57,474 nucleotides of DNA. It comes from Crocinitomicaceae bacterium (GTDB taxonomy: Bacteria; Bacteroidota; Bacteroidia; Flavobacteriales_D; Crocinitomicaceae). The notes below the pieces were generated by a model. The model searched no databases. It had not been told where the DNA came from and saw only the letters and a list, made by a program, of their open reading frames with translations. The stretch lies in NCBI GenBank assembly GCA_014762645.1, contig JABURP010000101.1, forward strand, positions 1 to 57,474, written 5' to 3'. Both the position numbers and the translations under genes were made by a program. This document shows positions 25,380 through 33,349 of this stretch, piece after piece; position 1 is the first letter of the stretch; every line of letters begins with the position of its first letter.

Positions 25380-26463
25380 ACAACTGGAAAAAGTGGACTT
25401 TGACATTATCCGGTATGCCAATTGCTGGGAAGATGCAGATGTCTTATTGGATGCATTGCAAGTGGATCAGAATTCCAGAGTCATGTCTATTGCATCAGCA
25501 GGAGACAATTGCTTTTCCTTATTATCTCAAGGTCCGGAAAAACTAATTGCCGTAGATGTCAGTAGCGTGCAACTTTATCTGACTGAGCTTAAAAAAATTG
25601 CTATTTCACGCCTTGACAGAGAATCTTACCTTGCCTTTGCAGGTTTTAAGGAAGATAACGACCGAATTTCCACCTACAATAAAATATCACCTCACCTCAG
25701 TGAACCGTGTAAAAAGTACTGGGATAAGGCTATTGATCAGGTCAAAGTCGGTATTATACATTTCGGAAAATTCGAACAATATTTTCAATTATTCAAAAGT
25801 GATTTTCTACATAAAATTCACTCCCAGAAAGTGGTTGACGAATTGTTTCGTGTTAAACCTGATGCGGAACAACAAAAATTCCATGATGAGATCTGGCATA
25901 CTGAACCCTGGAAAGAAATGTATGGTTTCTTTTTTGGAGAACAAATGATGGGCGACAAAGGCCGCGATCCCGAATTTTTGAAACATGTTGAAGGAAGTGT
26001 TCCCGAAATGATCATGGCACAGGAAGTTGCCCATTTGCGGACTAAGAGAGCACAGAAGAACTACTTCTTGTATTACATCCTCAATAATCGATTTGATGAA
26101 GGCTATCTTCCGCATTATGTGAGGCACGGAAACTACGATAAGGTTAAAGCCAATATTGAGCGAATGGTTCTGCATCACGGACTTCTCGACAGTGCAACGA
26201 AAATTCATCCGGACTGTACGCATTTTAATTTATCGGACATTTTTGAATACATGGATATGGAGTTGTTTACTGCTGTGAGCAGACAACTAATTGATGGTTC
26301 TGCTCCTCATGCCAAATTTGCTTTCTGGAACCTGATGGTTCACCGAAATATGGCGGACATTTTCCCTGAAGAAATTTTGTATGATAAAAAACTTAGCGAA
26401 CAACTCAAAGAAAAGGACATGGGTTATTTTTATCGGGCATTTGTACTAAACCAGAAAAAATGA
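25369..26463 (+). CDS. DUF3419/BtaA-like 3-amino-3-carboxypropyl transferase homologue
   Basis: A 364-residue cytosolic protein of the DUF3419 family. The N-terminal IRYANCWEDADVLLDAL block and the Rossmann-like SAM segment IASAGDNCFSLL...AVDVSS (about residues 43-70) are typical. The C-terminal half has the RYVRHGNYDKV-like stretch and ends with the LSDIFEYM region (about 285-292) and LIDGSAPHAKFAFWNLM. BtaA of this family moves the 3-amino-3-carboxypropyl group of SAM onto diacylglycerol, the first step of betaine-lipid (DGTS) synthesis. No BtaB-type N-methyltransferase is in the window, so the product may be a different aminocarboxypropyl-modified compound. It overlaps the dikinase by 11 bases and the next gene by 4. 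Confidence 0.85.
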   Translation: MENKQLEKVDFDIIRYANCWEDADVLLDALQVDQNSRVMSIASAGDNCFSLLSQGPEKLIAVDVSSVQLYLTELKKIAISRLDRESYLAFAGFKEDNDRISTYNKISPHLSEPCKKYWDKAIDQVKVGIIHFGKFEQYFQLFKSDFLHKIHSQKVVDELFRVKPDAEQQKFHDEIWHTEPWKEMYGFFFGEQMMGDKGRDPEFLKHVEGSVPEMIMAQEVAHLRTKRAQKNYFLYYILNNRFDEGYLPHYVRHGNYDKVKANIERMVLHHGLLDSATKIHPDCTHFNLSDIFEYMDMELFTAVSRQLIDGSAPHAKFAFWNLMVHRNMADIFPEEILYDKKLSEQLKEKDMGYFYRAFVLNQKK

Positions 26464-27206
26464 ATCAGGAAGAATGGATACATACCGCCATTTATGCAGG
26501 ATTATTTCTGATCTTATTTACCATTGGTGAATTACTCTATCACAAACTAAAATTACCTGCTGAAATCACCCGGAAATTTGTCCACATGGGGACTGGTGTC
26601 ATCTGTCTGACCTTTCCATTTTTTCTCGGATCACATTGGTCGGTACTTGTTTTAACCATTTCCTTTTTCGCTATCTTACTGGTGAGTATTAAGTTTAATT
26701 TGCTCAAGTCAATTAACTCTGTGGACCGAAAAACAGGCGGTTCTTTTATTTTTCCTGTGGTTATTTACCTGACCTTTTGGGCTTATTCAATTTTTGGTTT
26801 GGGAGATATGGATGCAACCGGACTTGACTGGAAAAATACTGCTATTGGCAGAGAAATGTTCTACGGTGCCACAGTTTACTATTTTCTTCCCATTTTAATC
26901 TTAAGTATTTCAGATCCTATGGCGGCACTGATTGGGAAAAAATGGCCTGTAGGGAAATACAAAATATTTGGGTGTACCAAAACCTTCATGGGCTCAGCTG
27001 CATTTTTTCTTTCTGCACTTGCCCTGTCTATCATTTTTATGATGCCTTTGGCTACCTCTCCTGAATATGGAATGTTGATCGCGTTGTGTATTGCTTTCTC
27101 AACAACATTAGTTGAGGCTATTTGCCACAGAGGTATTGACAATTTACTCATACCACTCACAGCAGTTTTTGTTATGGTCATGTTTAATGAAAATCTACAG
27201 TTATGA
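26460..27206 (+). CDS. Phytol/dolichol kinase-like CTP-dependent membrane enzyme
   Basis: A 248-residue membrane protein with about seven helices. The motifs of the phytol-kinase/Dgk1/CDP-DAG synthase superfamily are visible: ITRKFVHMGTGVI near residues 38-50, SDPMAALIGKKWP near 145-157, and CTKTFMGSAAFF near 167-178. Relatives phosphorylate phytol, dolichol or diacylglycerol with CTP, or form CDP-lipids. Its place next to a prenyltransferase and HMG-CoA reductase favours a prenyl alcohol or lipid substrate (inference). ATGA overlaps on both sides tie it into the operon. Confidence 0.78.
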   Translation: MNQEEWIHTAIYAGLFLILFTIGELLYHKLKLPAEITRKFVHMGTGVICLTFPFFLGSHWSVLVLTISFFAILLVSIKFNLLKSINSVDRKTGGSFIFPVVIYLTFWAYSIFGLGDMDATGLDWKNTAIGREMFYGATVYYFLPILILSISDPMAALIGKKWPVGKYKIFGCTKTFMGSAAFFLSALALSIIFMMPLATSPEYGMLIALCIAFSTTLVEAICHRGIDNLLIPLTAVFVMVMFNENLQL

Positions 27207-28264
27207 TAGCAACACTTCAAAAAATTAACCCATTGCGAGCAGAAGAACTGGAGAGCTTCTATCAGATTGCTGTTGAAATTCGCCAGAGGAACTGTGAATT
27301 TGAGCTCCCATGGAAAGAAGCGCGAAACATTGAAAGTTTTATCCATGCACATGATTTGAACTACACATTTTTAATTGGAAGTTCTGAGGAAACAGCATGC
27401 CGCCTGGGAGCATTCTATTTTAAGGATGATAGAGAAACAGGTTTTATTGGCTGGTATGAATGTGACAATGATCCGGAAATCGCTAAACAATTGCTAACAA
27501 CTGCAATCAACTGGTTCAAAGAACAAAATGTAAAAAAGATCTACGGTCCGGTTAATGGGACCACCTGGGATGCCTATCGATTTAATCTAACATCTCCCCG
27601 TCCTTTATTTCCGGGAGAGCCTTACCAACCACAGTACTATCCAGAACAATGGCAGAATTTAAACTTTAAAGAAGAAATTCAGTACGAAACCAATATCATC
27701 CCCCGTGACACCGTAAAAAAAATGAGGCGTGAAAATTTTACGCAAATTTTGGATACCCTGGATGCTAAATTGATCCCCTACCCTTACCAACTTCCAAATG
27801 ATGAACTGAGGGTGATGTATGAATTCTATCTGAAATGTTTTGAAAAGAACCCACATTTTAAACACATAACCTTTGAGCAGTACAAAACGCTGACAGATAC
27901 AGTAGAACCAATAACGGATTATAACCACTCCTTTCTTGTTACCAATAAAGCTGGTGATCCTGTCTCTGTTCTTATCTCCTTCAAAGATATTTATCACGAC
28001 CTGTATAGCGCCGGCAAACTTTCTTCTGAAGACAATAAAAAAAGGACGTTATACATGAAAACCATTGCCACTATTCCTGAATGGAGGAACAAGAAAATCA
28101 GTCAAATGCTGGTGAATTTTGGTTGTAATGTGGCTTATGAATCCGGTTATGAAGAGGTTGTTTTTGGAACTATGTTTGTCTCAAATCTGTCTGCCGTAAA
28201 ATCAAAAGAAATTTACAAAGCACAAACGCTTAGAAAATATGCTTTGATGTCGTTGGAATTGTGA
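27203..28264 (+). CDS. GNAT-like N-acyltransferase family protein
   Basis: A 353-residue soluble protein resembling the YghO-type GNAT-fold family: a repeated GNAT-like N-terminal half with the YGPVNGTTWDAYRF motif and PYQPQYYPEQW (about residues 112-150), then a second half containing the ISQMLVNFGCNVAYESG helix pair typical of the acyl-CoA-binding end (about 293-310). The family is poorly characterised and may acylate an amine or amino acid. In this operon the substrate could be the amino group introduced by the BtaA-like enzyme (speculation). It overlaps its neighbours by four bases on each side. Confidence 0.7.
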   Translation: MIATLQKINPLRAEELESFYQIAVEIRQRNCEFELPWKEARNIESFIHAHDLNYTFLIGSSEETACRLGAFYFKDDRETGFIGWYECDNDPEIAKQLLTTAINWFKEQNVKKIYGPVNGTTWDAYRFNLTSPRPLFPGEPYQPQYYPEQWQNLNFKEEIQYETNIIPRDTVKKMRRENFTQILDTLDAKLIPYPYQLPNDELRVMYEFYLKCFEKNPHFKHITFEQYKTLTDTVEPITDYNHSFLVTNKAGDPVSVLISFKDIYHDLYSAGKLSSEDNKKRTLYMKTIATIPEWRNKKISQMLVNFGCNVAYESGYEEVVFGTMFVSNLSAVKSKEIYKAQTLRKYALMSLEL

Positions 28265-29781
28265 AAGAAGGACAACACATAGCATTCAAGGATATTGCAT
28301 CTGCATTGGAAATGTATAAAGACCGAACAGCATTGGTAGACAAATTCGGTAAATCATACTCATATCGGGATTTTAAGCGTCACATTACAGGCGCAAGAGC
28401 TGATCTTGTGCAACGGGGAATTAAAAAAGGAGATAAAGTATTGGTATTTGTACCCATGTCACTGGAGTTATATGCCATTCTGGAAGCATTATTCTCATTA
28501 GGAGCAACCGCGATTTTTCTTGACCCTTGGATGAAAGGAAAAAAAATGGGAGCGGTTATTAAGCAAGTTCAACCCGATCTATTTATTGTCACCCGAAAAA
28601 TTGCGAGAATTTCATGGTTGCTACCCGCTACATGGAAACTGAGAAAGTGGAAGCTAAACACAATTCAACCCAATGATGATGATTGGCAAATAGAACCCGT
28701 AAAGGATGATGACAATGCCCTTATAACATTTACTAGCGGTACCAGTGGTGTTCCAAAGGGAGCCAACCGCACCTTTTCGTTTCTTTATGCTCAGGCAGAA
28801 ACACTCAAGCATCATCTCAAAGGACAGGAAGACGAAGCTTGTGTGGATTTTACAAACTTCCCCATTGTTGGGCTGGCAGATTTCGCTATGGGTAATACCG
28901 TAGTTGTTCCAAGGATTAACCTGATGAAGATTCACAAAGCAGTTCCATCTGATTTGGCCGGGCAGCTAAAAGAATCAAACGTTACTCGCCTAATTGTTTC
29001 CCCATCACTTTTAACGAAAGCCATTGTTGGAATGAATATTACCGGTGCCGGAAAGCTACAACACATTGTTACAGGTGGCGCTCCTATTTCAAATACGCTT
29101 ATTAAAACGTGTCTTCACGATTTCCCGGACATACTTTTTGAGGCCATTTACGGATCTACTGAAGCTGAACCCATCTGCACCTGTACGTTTCAGGATGTTG
29201 CTGATCGTCTGGATCAGCCGTTGAAAGGTGTTTATGTCGGTCAACCCATTGACACTATTCGACTCAAGATTATTGGTTTTCACAAAGGCGCGATTGATGC
29301 GGAACTATTTACCAAAAATGAATTAAAGGATGGAGAAGTTGGTGAAGTGATTGTTACCGGGGCGCATGTCAACAAAAACTACTTTGAAAACCCGGCCGCT
29401 TTTAAAAAGGGAAAAATTACAGACAAAAATGGTGAAATCTGGCACCGAACAGGAGATATGGGTTACCTCAAAAAAGGCCACCTGTTTCTGGTAGGCAGGG
29501 ACCATAGAATAATGACTTTTAATGATAAAAAAATCTACCCTTACCCTATTGAACAACTTGTAGAAGCTGAATTTGGATACACGGATGTCGGTTATATACA
29601 AAGGCATTCAGGTGAATTTGTGTTTTATATCGGGCAGGCATCTAACGTGGATAAATCAGGCATTAAACGTCGTATAATTGAAGTGGGATATCCTTGTGAC
29701 AGTGTTGTTGTTCAGAATAAACCTTTACCCCGAGATGCCAGGCACAAAAGCAAACTCCAAACCGAAAACCTAAGCAACTAA
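28261..29781 (+). CDS. Acyl-adenylating enzyme (AMP-dependent synthetase/ligase)
   Basis: A 506-residue ANL-superfamily enzyme. The ATP P-loop TSGTSGVPKG spans T158-G167. YGSTEAEP near residues 299-306 is the A5 motif, HRTGDMGYL near 397-405 carries the hinge Asp region, and VGRDHRIMTFNDKKIYP near 411-427 is the A8 motif. A C-terminal lysine lies in LPRDARHKSKLQT. It resembles fatty-acyl-CoA/acyl-AMP ligases and OleC-like proteins, so it should activate a carboxylic acid as acyl-AMP and transfer it to CoA or another acceptor. No carrier-protein gene is nearby. The start is GTG, overlapping the previous stop (GTGA); the P450 follows after one base. Confidence 0.87.
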   Translation: MKEGQHIAFKDIASALEMYKDRTALVDKFGKSYSYRDFKRHITGARADLVQRGIKKGDKVLVFVPMSLELYAILEALFSLGATAIFLDPWMKGKKMGAVIKQVQPDLFIVTRKIARISWLLPATWKLRKWKLNTIQPNDDDWQIEPVKDDDNALITFTSGTSGVPKGANRTFSFLYAQAETLKHHLKGQEDEACVDFTNFPIVGLADFAMGNTVVVPRINLMKIHKAVPSDLAGQLKESNVTRLIVSPSLLTKAIVGMNITGAGKLQHIVTGGAPISNTLIKTCLHDFPDILFEAIYGSTEAEPICTCTFQDVADRLDQPLKGVYVGQPIDTIRLKIIGFHKGAIDAELFTKNELKDGEVGEVIVTGAHVNKNYFENPAAFKKGKITDKNGEIWHRTGDMGYLKKGHLFLVGRDHRIMTFNDKKIYPYPIEQLVEAEFGYTDVGYIQRHSGEFVFYIGQASNVDKSGIKRRIIEVGYPCDSVVVQNKPLPRDARHKSKLQTENLSN

Positions 29782-29782
29782 T

Positions 29783-31114
29783 ATGAAATTACCTCCACAG
29801 CCTAAAGGACTCCCAATTAGCGGTCATTTCAAATATTTCAGGACCGATCCTATACAATTCATGTTGAATACTGCTGATACGTATGAGGATATTGCCCTAT
29901 TCAAACTGTTCAATAAAAAAATCTATTTCATTAATCATCCCGATTATATCGAGCACGTACTTCAAAAAAACTACAAAAACTATCATAAAAGTCCGGGATA
30001 TAAACCAATTCAATTGTTAGGTGGAATGGGGATTTTCACTACTGATGGAGAAGAATGGCTACGGAGAAGAAAATTCTATCAACCCGCTTTTACCAATTCA
30101 AGTATTCAATCCTATACATCTACCGTTGTGGATAATAGCAACATCATGCTGGGTGACTGGGATAAACAAGCCAACAAAGGACAAAAGGTGAATGTATCCA
30201 TGGAGATGACCAAAATTACCATGTCCATTATCAGTGAGACCTTGTTTAGTTTGCGGATTGAATTTGGAACAGAACTTTGGGAAAATACGAGTTATGCCCT
30301 ATCCTGGTTGGGAAAACGCGTGTTAAAAACCCCTTTTGTAATGCCAGTGAAATGGCCATCCAAACAGAATCGTAAATTTCATGCAGCTATTGCATCCCTT
30401 GACAAGTTAGTTTACGACATTATCTCCTCCAAAGAAGAAAAGAATGAAAACCCGGAAGATCTTTTGTCTCGATTCATGAACCCTGAAGATGAAAAGTTGA
30501 AACCTTTTACCGCAAAAGAACTACGTGATGAAGTAATGACCATATTTATTGCCGGTCATGAAACTTCGGCAAATGTACTGGCCTGGGCGTTTTATAAATT
30601 GGCATCATTACCAGATATTCAGGAAAAAGTTTACCAGGAAGTTAGTGCTTTGGGTGATAAAGAGCTAAAATTTGAGGACATGCATGACTTGCCGTATACC
30701 ATTCAGGTATTGAGTGAAACTATGCGCATGTATCCTCCGGTGTGGCACATGGGGCGTATGAACCTTGAAGAAGATGAAATTGGTGGGTATGTCATTCCGA
30801 AAGGGTCACATGTTCGCTTGAGTCCACTTGCACTGCACCGATCAAAAAATTACTGGGATGATCCGCACACCTTTAATCCGGATAGATTTGAAACTGAAAA
30901 AGCAAAGCAGCAAACACCTTTTACTTATATCCCGTTTGGAGCTGGTCCAAGATTATGTGCTGGGAGAAATTTTGCCATGATGGAAATGGTTTTGATACTA
31001 GCTAAAACAATTCGTCAATATAAACTCTCTTACTCCGGCCCTGAAGTTGAAATGGCACCACTGATGACACTCCGTTCAAAAGGAGATATTTTTCTCGATA
31101 TTTCACAGCGTTAA
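29783..31114 (+). CDS. Cytochrome P450
   Basis: A 443-residue soluble P450 without a membrane anchor. The I-helix oxygen-binding motif A257-G-H-E-T-S262, the K-helix E312-x-x-R315 (ETMRMYPP), the meander FNPDRF and the haem loop FGAGPRLCAGRNF with the thiolate ligand C392 are all intact. It is probably a fatty-acid- or terpene-type hydroxylase by its general likeness to CYP102/CYP4-like class sequences, but the substrate cannot be assigned. No ferredoxin or reductase gene is adjacent, so it must use partners encoded elsewhere. It is the last gene of the eight-gene operon, converging on the icmF-linked phosphatase with a 30-base gap. Confidence 0.95.
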   Translation: MKLPPQPKGLPISGHFKYFRTDPIQFMLNTADTYEDIALFKLFNKKIYFINHPDYIEHVLQKNYKNYHKSPGYKPIQLLGGMGIFTTDGEEWLRRRKFYQPAFTNSSIQSYTSTVVDNSNIMLGDWDKQANKGQKVNVSMEMTKITMSIISETLFSLRIEFGTELWENTSYALSWLGKRVLKTPFVMPVKWPSKQNRKFHAAIASLDKLVYDIISSKEEKNENPEDLLSRFMNPEDEKLKPFTAKELRDEVMTIFIAGHETSANVLAWAFYKLASLPDIQEKVYQEVSALGDKELKFEDMHDLPYTIQVLSETMRMYPPVWHMGRMNLEEDEIGGYVIPKGSHVRLSPLALHRSKNYWDDPHTFNPDRFETEKAKQQTPFTYIPFGAGPRLCAGRNFAMMEMVLILAKTIRQYKLSYSGPEVEMAPLMTLRSKGDIFLDISQR

Positions 31115-31133
31115 AATCTAAAAATAACTTCGG

Positions 31134-31203
31134 GATTGATGACATCAAGGCGTAATAGTTCGTACGCTGGCGCGTACTCCTATGACGCAGATGTCATCAA
31201 CCT
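31134..31203. repeat. Quasi-palindrome creating the 3' end of a phosphatase gene
   Basis: Centre GTACGC (31162-31167), TGGC, GCGTAC (31172-31177); outer perfect 11-base arms TTGATGACATC (31136-31146) and GATGTCATCAA (31190-31200). The stretch between the two stems is also similar when inverted (CTATTACGC versus CTATGACGC on the minus strand). The whole downstream arm is therefore an inverted copy of the DDICVIGVR codons. Confidence 0.7.
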
Positions 31204-33340
31204 GCTCATAATCCCTTATCCAATCATTCATGAAATGATCGAGTGCCTGCTCTTGTTCTTTTGCAGACTTTTTGTGGTTTTTGAGTAATAGTTGTTTGAA
31301 CTTGCGGTATTTGAGTTTTTTACCGGTCTCCCCTCCGAATTGGTCGGCGTATCCATCAGAGAAAAGGTAAAACTGATCTCCAGGTTTTACCTCAATTTCT
31401 GTCTGTTCGAAATCATTCATTTGGTCATAAAGTCCAATGGGTTGTTTCGTTGCTTTTAGTTCGATTAATGAAGATTCTTTCCCTTTTACCGTTGATTTCA
31501 GTTGAAACTGAGCATCCGTTAAATATTTATTCTCGCGAATGATCCAAAGTGGGTTATTTGCTCCGGCATATAGTACTTTTGTTGAATTTTTGTCAAATGC
31601 ACATAAGCTAATGTCCATACCGTCTTTCACATTTTCGCCGCTTTTCGCAAATGTTTCAATGACTAACTCACGCGTCTTATTCAAGATTTCTTTGGGAGAT
31701 GTAATCTCAAATTCATTCACCGATCTATTTAACGCATTTGAACAAACAACAGATACCATTGCACCAGGCACACCATGACCCGTACAATCTGCAGCTGCTA
31801 CAAAAACCAAATTTCCCCGTTGTTCAAACCAATAAAAATCACCGCTTACTACATCTTTAGGGCGGTAAAGTACGAACGCATCTTCAAAGTCGTTATTCAA
31901 CATCTCCATGGGAGGAAGAATGGCATTTTGAAGCCGCTGGGCATAGTTGATTGAATCTGTTATCTCCTTGTTCTTTTCTTCCACTAATTCTTTTTGCGAC
32001 TCAATCATTTTATTCTTTTCACTTAACTGCTGATTGTTCAGTTTTTTCACCTTAAGTGAACGGTAGATAAAAAGGAGTAATACGGCGAGTATCCCAAAAC
32101 CAAAAATGGTGACTGTAGTGATAATCCTCTGCCGTCCAATCCTTTTCTCATTATCCAGCTTTTGCTGATTCAACTGATCCTGAAATTCCAAACTATCACT
32201 CAAGGATCGCAATTGGAACTCATGTCTGAGCTCTGCGTTTTCAAAATCTACATTTTCGTCTCGTTCCTTTCGTTTCGAGAAATAATCAATGTACTTCATG
32301 AGTGCGTTATAAGCTAGCTTATAATCTCCCTCACGTGCATTTAGCTTTGCTTCGTCCAAATAAAACCGGTACAATGAACTTTCAAAGTCATACTCTTTTA
32401 TTAGATAATTCCCTCTGTCTACCAGCTTTTGCAATGAATCCCTACTAAACCCAAAATCTTCTGAAATCAAGAAACCAATGACATAAACCTCTGAGAAGGT
32501 ATCTTCAAACTCCCTGGCCAGTCTCAAGGCTTCGTCCAGGTATTCTTTGTTGTATTCGCCTTCAAGTGATTTAAACCTGTAAAGTGATAAATATGAGTTT
32601 ATAAGACCAATTGAGTAGTGCTCACTTTTAAAGATTTCATGCGCTAAATTTGTATAATACATGGCGCTATCCATCTTGTCAAGGTTATCATAGCTTGTAC
32701 CAATATTTATGTAAGAAATGGCCATCCCAATTGAATCTGTCCCGCCCAGTTCATAATTCAATGCCTTAAATTCAAAGTTTAATGATCGTCTGTGCTGCCC
32801 TAGTATTTTATAAATATTGGAGATGTTACTCCAGGCATAAGCACGTCCCCGAATGGCTCTGTCTATTGCTCTTTCATCCTTTGATAAAAGGATTATCTGC
32901 TCATTCGTTTGTAAAGACTTCATCTGGTAATCCAGTGATCCTTTAATATCTCCCAGGTCCATAAATGCATTACCTAAATTCCCATATACGTCTGCAATGT
33001 GATTGTAGGAATTTGCCTGTGTATAGTGGTCCAGCGCTTTGAAAAAGTATGCTTTACTGGAATCGTACTGTGAGATATCCTGAAAGTACCAACCTTGATA
33101 CAAATCCAGTCTCCCCATGAGCATTGGATCAGAAATTCCTTTAGAAGCCGTCAAAGCCGAATCAAGATACATCTTTGCTGTATCCCAATCCAAATACTCA
33201 TAGTAGGAAAACTGGTCCAGGTAGTTTTCAATCTTCTCATCTGAAAACTCCTGAGCCTTAACTTGCTGAAAACCAAATATTAGTAAAACTGAAAAGAAAA
33301 TTCTTTTCCAATAGCTTGGTATGAGGCTTAAGTTCTCCAA
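31145..33340 (-). CDS. TPR-sensor SpoIIE/PP2C family protein phosphatase (icmF-linked)
   Basis: A 731-residue paralogue of the five tandem phosphatases. A signal peptide (WKRIFFSVLLIFGFQQVKA, cut before QEFSD) is followed by TPR-type repeats to about residue 360 and a coiled coil. A membrane helix lies near 403-425, then a second coiled coil and the SpoIIE domain (AADCTGHGVPG with Asp near 517; KDGMD; FSDGYADQFGG). The end is unusual: all others stop right after GVR(I/V), but here the protein runs on with ASVRTITP, encoded by an inverted copy of the preceding codons. The start is TTG (33340). It lies 9 bases after the icmF stop, so it is probably cotranscribed with icmF. Confidence 0.9.
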   Translation of the reverse strand: MENLSLIPSYWKRIFFSVLLIFGFQQVKAQEFSDEKIENYLDQFSYYEYLDWDTAKMYLDSALTASKGISDPMLMGRLDLYQGWYFQDISQYDSSKAYFFKALDHYTQANSYNHIADVYGNLGNAFMDLGDIKGSLDYQMKSLQTNEQIILLSKDERAIDRAIRGRAYAWSNISNIYKILGQHRRSLNFEFKALNYELGGTDSIGMAISYINIGTSYDNLDKMDSAMYYTNLAHEIFKSEHYSIGLINSYLSLYRFKSLEGEYNKEYLDEALRLAREFEDTFSEVYVIGFLISEDFGFSRDSLQKLVDRGNYLIKEYDFESSLYRFYLDEAKLNAREGDYKLAYNALMKYIDYFSKRKERDENVDFENAELRHEFQLRSLSDSLEFQDQLNQQKLDNEKRIGRQRIITTVTIFGFGILAVLLLFIYRSLKVKKLNNQQLSEKNKMIESQKELVEEKNKEITDSINYAQRLQNAILPPMEMLNNDFEDAFVLYRPKDVVSGDFYWFEQRGNLVFVAAADCTGHGVPGAMVSVVCSNALNRSVNEFEITSPKEILNKTRELVIETFAKSGENVKDGMDISLCAFDKNSTKVLYAGANNPLWIIRENKYLTDAQFQLKSTVKGKESSLIELKATKQPIGLYDQMNDFEQTEIEVKPGDQFYLFSDGYADQFGGETGKKLKYRKFKQLLLKNHKKSAKEQEQALDHFMNDWIRDYEQVDDICVIGVRASVRTITP

Positions 33341-33349
33341 AGCGTAGGA

